Below, one piece after another: positions 6,691 to 10,697 of a stretch of DNA of 10,697 nucleotides (position 1 is the first letter of the stretch; each line of letters starts with the position of its first letter). Source of the stretch: an uncultured Collinsella sp. (GTDB taxonomy: Bacteria; Actinomycetota; Coriobacteriia; Coriobacteriales; Coriobacteriaceae); assembly GCA_900752275.1 (NCBI GenBank), contig CAADUS010000077.1, positions 1 to 10,697 of the forward strand, in the 5' to 3' direction. A program made the position numbers and the translations under genes. Under the pieces are notes generated by a model, which saw nothing but the letters and a program-made list of their open reading frames with translations, did no database searches and had not been told where the DNA came from.

Positions 6691-6719
6691 TTGACGAGAA
6701 TGAAGGTAATACCTAAACC
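6691..6719 (+). promoter_or_regulatory. Candidate promoter of the MerR gene
   Basis: TTGACG (6691-6696), a 17-bp spacer and TAAACC (6714-6719) form a rightward promoter whose -10 lies within the MerR operator. Binding there would therefore also control the regulator's own synthesis. The -35 matches consensus well; the -10 is mediocre. Confidence 0.5.
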
Positions 6720-6733
6720 TAACTTTAGGTCAA
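6703..6733 (-). promoter_or_regulatory. MerR/SoxR-type promoter-operator for the leftward operon
   Basis: Read on the minus strand, the -35 is TTGACC (6728-6733) and the -10 is TACCTT (6703-6708), separated by 19 bp (6709-6727), the over-long spacing typical of MerR-family activated promoters. The operator ACCTAAACCTAACTTTAGGT (6711-6730) has 7-bp arms ACCTAAA/TTTAGGT and sits between these elements in the same register as the E. coli SoxR site at soxS. It lies between the divergent MerR gene and its presumed target operon. Confidence 0.72.
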
Positions 6734-6764
6734 GGAGTAAATTCGAGATTTGTCCGGAGGGACC

Positions 6765-7205
6765 ATGTACACAATCGGACAGGTGGCGGAGATGTTCGAT
6801 CTGCCCGTTTCCACGCTGCGTTATTACGACAAGCAGGGATTGTTCCCGGAATTGGAGCGGACGTCCGGCATTCGCCGATTCGGCGATACGGAACTCGAGG
6901 CGCTTCGGGTCATCGAATGCCTGAAGAAGGCCGGAATGGAGATCAAGGGCATCCGGCTGTTCATGGAATGGTGTGCGGAGGGCCCATCGACATATCCCAA
7001 GCGCAAGGCCATGTTCGAGGAGCGGAAGACCCACATGGAGTCGGAGATCGCGAAGATGAACCGCGCGCTGGACATGTTGAAGTTCAAATGCTGGTACTAC
7101 GAGCAGGCGATTCAGGATGGCAACGAGGATAGACTGAAGGCGCTGATTCCCGACAATTTGCCGGAAGAAATCAAAAGTACCTACGAAAACGCCCACACTC
7201 AATAA
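6765..7205 (+). CDS. MerR-family transcriptional regulator
   Basis: This 146-residue MerR-family regulator has an N-terminal winged helix-turn-helix, MYTIGQVAEMFDLPVSTLRY (residues 1-20), followed by the family's YYDKQGLFP and RRFGDTELEALRVI. A dimerisation coiled coil lies about 70-105, with a short C-terminal effector region containing KCWYYEQAI. Cysteines (in ECLKKAG, EWCAEG and FKCWYY) could sense thiol-reactive compounds, but no classical metal-binding Cys arrangement is evident. The ATG at 6765 has CCGGAGGGA upstream. The gene is divergent from the decarboxylase/cupin-hydrolase operon and shares a MerR-type operator with it. As established for the family, it probably twists the 19-bp-spaced promoter into an active form when it binds its inducer. 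The inducer is unknown; an electrophile, aromatic acid or redox signal would suit the targets. Confidence 0.9.
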   Translation: MYTIGQVAEMFDLPVSTLRYYDKQGLFPELERTSGIRRFGDTELEALRVIECLKKAGMEIKGIRLFMEWCAEGPSTYPKRKAMFEERKTHMESEIAKMNRALDMLKFKCWYYEQAIQDGNEDRLKALIPDNLPEEIKSTYENAHTQ

Positions 7206-7266
7206 TGCCGCCCGATGCTCAAGGGGCTTTGGCAAGGAATTGTTTTAGGCAGACATGCAAAAAGAA

Positions 7267-7294
7267 AGCCTCCGAACCAGAGGGTCCGGAGGCT
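7267..7294 (-). terminator. Bidirectional terminator after merR
   Basis: AGCCTCCG (7267-7274) pairs with CGGAGGCT (7287-7294), with extra ACC/GGT pairing inside. The better T-tract is on the minus strand (reading TTTCTTTTTGC after the stem), while the + side has only GTTATT. It can end merR transcripts, but its strong direction implies that a leftward gene once ended just to the right, at the TAA of 7305-7307. Confidence 0.75.
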
Positions 7295-7304
7295 GTTATT
7301 CCCG

Positions 7305-7491
7305 TTATTTCGCTGGTGGCTTTGCTCTATGGCGGCGCCGAAACAGCATCAGGCGGTACTCGACGGTATCAAAACGCGAGTTCAAAAGCCAGTTCCCGTT
7401 AATACCACTCAGTGACTAATCCAGTCCGAGTGTTGTCGATGCGTGTCACGTCGTACCGCCTAAGGGCTGATTCGTGCGCAATTTGGGCAAA
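7305..7491 (-). pseudogene. Decayed leftward gene end, identity unknown
   Basis: On the minus strand a frame ends at TAA (7305-7307) with ...NSRFDTVEYRLMLFRRRH then RAKPPAK, directly before a terminator with a good T-tract. It is open only back to a stop at 7416-7418. A neighbouring minus frame carries RYDVTRIDNTRTGLVTEWY before its own TAA near 7401. Split frames with protein-like composition suggest a gene broken by a frameshift and deletion. I do not recognise the family, and chance open frames are possible in GC-rich DNA. Confidence 0.3.
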
Positions 7492-7915
7492 TCAGGCCCT
7501 TGATTCGCGATTTCGAGAATGACTCAATTGATTCGCAAAACCGCAAGTCGCTCCTTTAATCACTCCCTGGTTTCCGCCGGGGTTCGTAGCGGGTGGCGTG
7601 AAAAGGGGTGATTCAAAGGGTCGGAGAGATGCCCGTAGCGCAATCGTCAGGTATTGGCGCGGTGAAGGACTTCTCACCTCCATCAGTCCAAATCGTCAAG
7701 CTCCGAAAGACGTCGAGCCAGAGAAAAGGACCTATTTCCCGTCATGGATTGGGTTTACCTGCATGACTAGAGCCCTGGTGTAATTGACTGGATCACCGTC
7801 CCGAGAACCGGTATCGACCTACCTGTCCGCCAAGCTCCTTCTTCAGCTCCAGCCTAGTATCTGACTCGCGCCGCTATAAGCGAAAACCGGAGAGATGCGT
7901 CTTAGCCAAGAAAAG

Positions 7916-7971
7916 AAGGTTAGCCTTAACTTACTACATGATTCGTGTGTTATAGTTAGGTGGCTCTAACT
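7916..7971 (+). promoter_or_regulatory. Promoter with two candidate DtxR/IdeR-like boxes
   Basis: AAGGTTAGCCTTAACTTA (7916-7933) resembles the DtxR/IdeR iron-box consensus TTAGGTTAGGCTAACCTAA. AGTTAGGTGGCTCTAACT (7954-7971) is a perfect 6-bp inverted repeat (AGTTAG/CTAACT) with a similar layout. A possible -10 TATAGT (7951-7956) overlaps the second box, and a weak -35 (TAACTT, 7927-7932, 18 bp upstream) overlaps the first. This is the geometry of a repressed promoter. Similarity to the consensus is partial and judged by eye. Confidence 0.42.
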
Positions 7972-7988
7972 GTTTGGGGGCGACAGCC

Positions 7989-8618
7989 ATGCACGAACGC
8001 GAGGGTTTCTGGGACAAGAACGCCGGTCGGTATGACCGTTTCATGCGAAACGACCGGGCGGCGTATGAGAAGATGTATGGGCTGATCCGGCCGGTAGTGA
8101 AAGCAAAAACCGTACTGGAGGTTGCCACCGGCACGGGGCTTATCGCAAAGAGCATCGTGAATGCGGCGGCGCACATCGAGGCTATGGACGCCTCTGCAAA
8201 GATGATCCTTGAAGCAAAGCGGGACAATCAATCCGCAAAGCTGCACTTTTCCGTACAAGATATGTTCCGCCTGCCCTATGCACAGAAGTCCTTCGAAGTG
8301 GTGATCGCGTCCAACGCGCTTCACATAGTGCCGCATCCGGAAAAGGCCCTGCAAGAAATCAGGCGAGTGCTGAAGGACGACGGCATGCTCATCGCGCCAA
8401 CCTTCACCCACGCGGGGAACTCGGTTTCCGGCAAGGCAAAAGCCTTTTTCATGAGTATGGCGGGATTCCCCCTCTACAGCAGATGGACAAGCGAGGAATA
8501 CCTACGTTTTCTGCGTCAAAACGGCTGGGCGGTGCAGAAAAGCACGGTGCTGAAGGCCTCGTTCCCGTTGACCTATACGGAATGCACGAAATCGGAGGGG
8601 CCAGATGTCGTTCTTTGA
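7989..8618 (+). CDS. Class I SAM-dependent methyltransferase (UbiE/Methyltransf_11-like)
   Basis: This 209-residue class I methyltransferase shows motif I as VLEVATGTGLIA (42-53) and the acidic ribose contact near AMDASAKM (Asp67). QDMFRLPY (90-97) matches the adenine-contact region and FEVVIASNALHIVPHPEKAL (102-121) is motif IV with the following helix. This pattern fits the UbiE/COQ5-type small-molecule methyltransferases; the acceptor is unknown. It starts at ATG 7989 behind GGGGG at 7976-7980; an in-frame TTG at 7974 would overlap that site and is rejected. Its end overlaps the next gene's start (ATG 8605) by 14 bases, so the two are translationally coupled. The upstream promoter carries candidate DtxR-like boxes, hinting at metal control. 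The protein looks complete. Confidence 0.87.
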   Translation: MHEREGFWDKNAGRYDRFMRNDRAAYEKMYGLIRPVVKAKTVLEVATGTGLIAKSIVNAAAHIEAMDASAKMILEAKRDNQSAKLHFSVQDMFRLPYAQKSFEVVIASNALHIVPHPEKALQEIRRVLKDDGMLIAPTFTHAGNSVSGKAKAFFMSMAGFPLYSRWTSEEYLRFLRQNGWAVQKSTVLKASFPLTYTECTKSEGPDVVL

Positions 8619-8970
8619 AAACACCCGCAAGCCCGTGGGCCTCGGCGGAAAACTTATGGTTGCCATGATGAATCTGGGCCACAGCCCTGTGGCGCGGTGG
8701 GGACTTCGATTTCTACGACTTGCGCCAAACGCCAAGGTGCTGGATTGCGGCTGCGGCGGCGGGGCGAACATAAAACGGCTGCTGAAAAAATGCCCGCATG
8801 GCGTCGTCAAGGGCATCGACTATTCACCCGTCAGCGTGGAGAAGGCTAGAAAGCTCAACCGAACTGCAATTCAGAAGGGGCGTTGCGCCGTTCTGCAAGG
8901 CAGTGTGGCGGATATGGCGTTTGAGGACGCCATGCGGGCATTTTTGCATCCATCCTGCACATGGCGATAG
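8605..8970 (+). pseudogene. Truncated class I SAM methyltransferase, fused to foreign tail
   Basis: The reading frame gives 121 residues where relatives run to about 200 or more. The N-terminal half is well kept: MSFFENTRKPVGLGGKLMVA, then motif I VLDCGCGGGANI (about 49-60), GIDYSPVSVEKA (about 72-83) and QGSVADMAFEDAM (about 98-110). Right after this the family continues with 'FDAVTAFETVYFWP', but here the frame runs into RAFLHPSCTWR and stops at 8968-8970. The break lies at about 8934. The catalytic half after motif III is gone, so enzyme activity is very unlikely. The sequence beyond the break belongs, in another frame, to a membrane-protein end (8935-9026). A single deletion joining two genes of one operon explains this. 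The start and the coupling to the upstream methyltransferase are intact. Confidence 0.78.
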
Positions 8971-9026
8971 GCATGACGGTCATAGCGGCTGTGCTGGCGG
9001 CAATTATGACAGTTTTTATTCACTGA
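8934..9026 (+). pseudogene. C-terminal remnant of an integral membrane protein
   Basis: In the frame ending at TGA 9024-9026 the sequence reads AGIFASILHMAIGMTVIAA then VLAAIMTVFIH and stops. This is a single hydrophobic helix with a short polar tail, as at the end of many MFS or MATE transporters. Its frame differs from that of the truncated methyltransferase, and there is no start of its own. The next gene's GAGGAAG overlaps this stop, as expected if a transporter gene originally stood here, coupled to the following methyltransferase. The transporter family cannot be told from about 30 residues. Confidence 0.6.
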
Positions 9027-9037
9027 GGAAGAAACCT

Positions 9038-9868
9038 ATGAAATGTAAAATTGAGAAAAACACCGTGCAGGAGACGCTGATCCTCCCGCTGTATTCCCGG
9101 AAGCTGTGTACGGAGCTGTACCCGAACCTTTATAGGGATGAAACAGCGGTTCGTCTGCTCGACCAAATCGACTACGACTTTTCAGAGGCAGAGAAAAACT
9201 CCCGCAGCCTGATGCAGCGCTTTGGTGCGCTGGAGGTGGCCACACGGCAGAGTGATCTTGCTTTCGAGGTGCGGGATTACCTGAAAGGCCACCCCAATGC
9301 GGCGGTGGTCAATCTCGGCTGCGGGCTGGACAACACCGGCAGAACCTGCGACAACGGTAGATGCAAGATCTACAATCTGGACTTCCCGGATGTGATTGCC
9401 TTGCGACAGCAGCTACTGCCCGCCGGGGATCGAGAACAAAATATCCCCTACGACCTGAAAGACACCGCATGGTTTAGCAAAATCGATGCCTCCGGCGGGG
9501 CGGTGTTCTTTGCCTCCGGGGTGTTCTATTACTTTCTGACCCAGCAGGTCCGGGAACTGGTGCGGGGAATGGCGGACGCTTTCCCCGGCGGTGTGCTGGT
9601 CTTTGATGCTGCCAATCGGACGGCAGTAAAGATGATCGCAAAAACATGGCTTAAGACTGCAAAAATCAAGGATGTTGGGGCATATTTTGCGGTTTCGGAT
9701 GCCGCCAAGGAAATCGGCACGTGGGACAGCCGTCTGCAGGTCACAAGTCGCGGCTATATGCTGGGCTACAACGATTTGAGGGACCCTTCTGTCAGCGGCT
9801 TTTTCCGGTTTCTCGCAAGGGTCGGTGACAACGGGATGAAAATGCAAATCGTGAAAATAAGATTTTGA
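9038..9868 (+). CDS. Leucine carboxyl methyltransferase-family SAM methyltransferase
   Basis: This 276-residue protein of the LCM/PPM-type methyltransferase family is probably cytoplasmic. The family hallmark is the N-terminal helical part (Asp45-Phe48, SLMQRFGALEVATR at 57-70) followed by the SAM loop VVNLGCGLDNT (90-100). The second strand IYNLDFPDVIALR (111-123), the strand GAVFFASGVFYYF (154-166) and GGVLVFDAAN (184-193) follow. Bacterial members methylate small-molecule carboxyl or hydroxyl groups, including in natural-product pathways; the substrate here is not evident. ATG 9038 is chosen because GAGGAAG lies 8 bases ahead; the frame is open far upstream, but only as read-through of older gene pieces. 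It is the last intact gene of the methyltransferase group. Together with the UbiE-like enzyme it may modify one metabolite or metallophore, which is inference only. Confidence 0.85.
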   Translation: MKCKIEKNTVQETLILPLYSRKLCTELYPNLYRDETAVRLLDQIDYDFSEAEKNSRSLMQRFGALEVATRQSDLAFEVRDYLKGHPNAAVVNLGCGLDNTGRTCDNGRCKIYNLDFPDVIALRQQLLPAGDREQNIPYDLKDTAWFSKIDASGGAVFFASGVFYYFLTQQVRELVRGMADAFPGGVLVFDAANRTAVKMIAKTWLKTAKIKDVGAYFAVSDAAKEIGTWDSRLQVTSRGYMLGYNDLRDPSVSGFFRFLARVGDNGMKMQIVKIRF

Positions 9869-9877
9869 GTGGCAAAA

Positions 9878-9994
9878 ATGAAGCGCGCTCACTTTGACGT
9901 TGAAGAAGACGGCTTTTACGGCACATATTGGGCGTGCAAGGGCACGCGAGGGAGGCCGGACGTGGCCTTCCTCGTTTTTATTCATGGACTTTAG
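9878..9994 (+). pseudogene. N-terminal stub of a lost hydrolase-like gene
   Basis: ATG 9878 (or GTG 9869) begins directly after the methyltransferase stop and reads MKRAHFDVEEDGFYGTYWAC, then KGTRGRPDV and a short hydrophobic tail to TAG 9992-9994. The first ~20 residues resemble the start of the acyl-CoA thioester hydrolase/BAAT-type alpha/beta hydrolases of gut anaerobes ('FxVExDGFxGxYW'). The frame then runs into a rho-independent terminator (9947-9979) and ends at 38 residues. I read it as the 5' stub of the next operon gene, cut by a deletion around 9940. It is too short to be confident of the family. Confidence 0.42.
9947..9979 (+). terminator. Rho-independent terminator
   Basis: CGAGGGAGGCC (9947-9957) pairs with GGCCTTCCTCG (9964-9974) with a single G-U wobble around a six-base loop, followed by TTTTT (9975-9979). 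A second hairpin, GCGTGC/GCACGC (9932-9937 with 9942-9947), abuts it. It ends the methyltransferase operon as it stands now, although it lies inside the truncated hydrolase stub and may have come from another gene. Confidence 0.85.
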
Positions 9995-10017
9995 TCCGTG
10001 CCGCGCGGCATAGAAAG

Positions 10018-10036
10018 CCACCCGCTCAGCGGGTGG
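10018..10036 (+). repeat. IS200-type subterminal hairpin
   Basis: A perfect 8-bp stem with a three-base loop, CCACCCGC TCA GCGGGTGG, is preceded by AGAAAG. Single-stranded hairpins of this size near the ends are the substrates of IS200/IS605 HUH transposases. The second hairpin expected at the right end is absent from the window. Confidence 0.75.
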
Positions 10037-10063
10037 AGGCCAATTTCCGCTACGCGACAAAAA

Positions 10064-10112
10064 CCTTCCCCCTAGCATGAGGATTGTTCAGGTCATCATG
10101 CTAGGGGGAAGG
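10064..10112 (+). promoter_or_regulatory. 17-bp hairpin masking the tnpA ribosome binding site
   Basis: CCTTCCCCCTAGCATGA (10064-10080) is the exact reverse complement of TCATGCTAGGGGGAAGG (10096-10112), with a 15-base loop. The right arm contains the purine-rich GGGGGAAGG that would serve the GTG at 10121. Pairing would hide it from ribosomes, as known for the tnpA leader of Salmonella IS200. It is perfectly conserved here although the transposase is destroyed. Confidence 0.8.
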
Positions 10113-10387
10113 TGATTGCTGTGGCCCAGAAAGCCAACAGCCTCGCGCACACGAAATGGCTGTGCAAGTACCGCCATCGCACCGAGGTCAAGCTCGTCGC
10201 CGCCATCGCCGAGAAGCACTTTGCCGTGAGCTGCACCTCGGCCTACGCCGACCTCTACGACCGCATGGAGCAGGCCCTGCGCGAGCGCGTGGCCAATGCG
10301 GTGGAGATCGTCCGCTCCGACATCAGCCCCGCGCTTCTTGTCCACACCGGTCCAAACCTCGTGGGTGTGGCGGTCCAGGGACTCTAG
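10112..10387 (+). pseudogene. Chimeric ORF: TnpA N-terminus joined to DegV C-terminus
   Basis: The frame has two unrelated parts. From GTG 10121 it reads VAQKANSLAHTKWLCKYR, the standard beginning of IS200-type Y1 transposases; their next segment would be 'HIVFTPKYRRK', with the HUH motif and catalytic Tyr further on, all absent. From about 10170 the frame continues with some 70 residues that end ISPALLVHTGPNLVGVAV plus QGL. This is the typical C-terminus of DegV-family fatty-acid-binding proteins (SPVIGxHTGPGxLG). DegV proteins are about 280 residues, so most of the fold, including the lipid-binding N-terminal domain, is gone. The two parts are in frame with no stop. It converges on the kinase gene across a strong terminator. 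Both parent genes are non-functional; translation would also be damped by the leader hairpin. Confidence 0.72.
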
Positions 10388-10420
10388 CGGAGGCGGGGCG
10401 TCCTGCCCAAAAACAAATGC

Positions 10421-10470
10421 AAAAGACGAGCGCTTCTTGCCGCCCAATTGGCAAGAAGCGCTCGTCTTTT
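10421..10470. terminator. Perfect 21-bp bidirectional terminator
   Basis: The 21-base arm 10421-10441 (AAAAGACGAGCGCTTCTTGC plus C) is exactly complementary to 10450-10470, with an eight-base loop (GCCCAATT). The A/T run at each outer end gives a T-tract in both directions. It lies between the stop of the DegV fragment (+) and the stop of the kinase gene (-), and serves both. Confidence 0.92.
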
Positions 10471-10502
10471 CTTAACGCGTTGTATGGCGGAGAGAGCGCA
10501 AG

Positions 10503-10697
10503 CTACGCGAGCGCCCTACTTGCCAGCTCGGCCGCGCCGAGGATTCCTTGGTCGCCGCCGCAGCCCGGGGCGCAGATGTAGCTCTCTATGTCCTTAAGCT
10601 CGGCGGTCTGGATGTAGCCACCCAGATATTCGAGGGTCTTCTTGCGGACGATGCCGTAGAGCTGCTCCTGGTGCATCACGCCGCCGCCGAGGACGAT
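10503..10697 (-). CDS. ROK-family sugar kinase (fructokinase-like), C-terminal part
   Basis: Sixty-four residues plus a TAG stop (10503-10505) are visible; the gene continues to the right beyond the window. The minus strand reads IVLGGGVMHQEQLYGIVRKK near the edge, the conserved 'GGGVMxQ' block after the ATP site of ROK kinases of the fructokinase/BsFRK type. It ends with ICAPGCGGDQGILGAAELA, equivalent to the family's 'PGLGDxAGxxGA' C-terminus. ROK fructokinases phosphorylate fructose, mannose or related hexoses with ATP in the cytoplasm. The zinc-binding and catalytic segments are outside the window, so substrate preference cannot be judged. Its stop faces the terminator at 10421-10470. Confidence 0.88.
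   Translation of the reverse strand: MVLGGGVMHQEQLYGIVRKKTLEYLGGYIQTAELKDIESYICAPGCGGDQGILGAAELASRALA

Larger units (their letters stand above)
7206..7988. other. Gene-poor stretch with decayed sequence and hairpins
   Basis: No intact, well-initiated gene was found in these 780 bases. Visible items are the terminator at 7267-7294 and the broken leftward frames up to 7491. An imperfect hairpin has arms at 7462-7472 and 7490-7501 (AAGGGC/GCCCTT core). The word TGATTCG occurs at 7468, 7501 and 7529, and again at 7939. A partial inverted repeat runs from about 7557 to 7616 (AATCACTCCC against GGGGTGATT). Two candidate metal-regulator boxes lie just before the methyltransferase gene. A short minus frame near 7737-7810 ends TRALVMQVNPIHDGK and looks protein-like, but has no start or body. 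The region reads as eroded intergenic or former mobile DNA. Confidence 0.55.
9985..10172 (+). mobile_element. Left end remnant of an IS200/IS605-type insertion sequence
   Basis: Features of an IS200/IS605 left end occur in order. First come small palindromes GGACT/AGTCC (9986-9997) and TGCCGCGCGGCA (9999-10010). Next is AGAAAG followed by the subterminal hairpin CCACCCGC-TCA-GCGGGTGG (10018-10036), of the kind recognised by Y1 transposases. A leader hairpin over the ribosome binding site follows (10064-10112). Last are the first 18 codons of the transposase, starting at GTG 10121. The rest of tnpA and the right end are missing. The exact left tip and target site are not determined; boundaries are approximate. 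Confidence 0.72.

Noticed and set aside
5752..6924. Long + strand open frame (390 codons) opposite the CMD-cupin gene
   Set aside because: It is antisense to a recognised two-domain protein and crosses the divergent promoter and start of merR; no domain is visible in its translation.
7205..7415. Two overlapping + strand frames after merR
   Set aside because: They read through the terminator hairpin at 7267-7294 and show no family resemblance; the minus-strand reading of the same stretch is more protein-like.
7624..7636. tRNA-Ser gene or attachment site (GGAGAGATGCCCG resembles a tRNA-Ser 5' end; GGAGAGATG recurs near 7890)
   Set aside because: Only about 13 bases match; no anticodon arm, variable arm, T-arm or 3' acceptor strand can be drawn, and there is no integrase nearby.
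7598..7783. Open frame of 61 codons on the + strand
   Set aside because: It has no recognisable ribosome binding site, no domain, and composition like random frames; neighbouring frames are broken.
8798..9037. N-terminal extension of the LCM methyltransferase
   Set aside because: The frame is open by chance across the truncated methyltransferase and transporter tail; ATG 9038 has GAGGAAG and starts the family-like sequence.

Overview
The window looks like a chromosomal segment of a high-GC gut actinobacterium, most likely a Collinsella-like member of the Coriobacteriia. This is inferred from GC-rich codon choice, a paired second type II topoisomerase, a MerR-controlled stress cassette with gut-anaerobe style genes, and a fructokinase-type ROK sugar kinase. 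No 16S rRNA or other marker fixes the taxon.

Layout. 1-2621 (+): the 3' end of a ParE/GyrB-type subunit, then a complete ParC/GyrA-type subunit A, closed by a strong terminator at 2659-2707. 2719-3963 (+): a stand-alone AAA-type ATPase with a C-terminal winged helix-turn-helix, preceded by an inverted repeat and by three tandem 19-bp repeats that run into its ribosome binding site. 4072-6486 (-): a redox/detoxification set of a carboxymuconolactone decarboxylase-cupin fusion, a dienelactone-hydrolase-like enzyme with a cysteine nucleophile, and a flavodoxin-fold FMN reductase. The divergent MerR regulator lies at 6765-7205 (+). Between them is a SoxR-like operator set in a 19-bp-spaced promoter. 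7206-7988: about 780 bases with no intact gene, mostly decayed sequence plus a bidirectional terminator and two candidate DtxR-like boxes. 7989-9868 (+): two intact SAM methyltransferases flanking a truncated third one, which is fused to the tail of a lost membrane protein. 9878-10387: a graveyard containing the N-terminus of a lost hydrolase-like gene, a terminator, the left end of an IS200/IS605-type element with the first codons of its Y1 transposase, and the last ~70 codons of a DegV-family gene joined in frame to them. 10503-10697 (-): the C-terminus of a ROK-family fructokinase, converging on the DegV fragment across a perfect 21-bp bidirectional terminator.

How it works together. The topoisomerase pair is housekeeping. 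The MerR protein probably activates the leftward decarboxylase/cupin-hydrolase operon in response to an electrophile or redox signal, with the flavodoxin as a possible further member. The methyltransferase group may be metal-regulated, and its substrate is unknown. The part most worth study is the ATPase with its helically phased tandem repeats, which look like an autoregulatory site. The stretch 8605-10387 records several deletions and an IS200 insertion.
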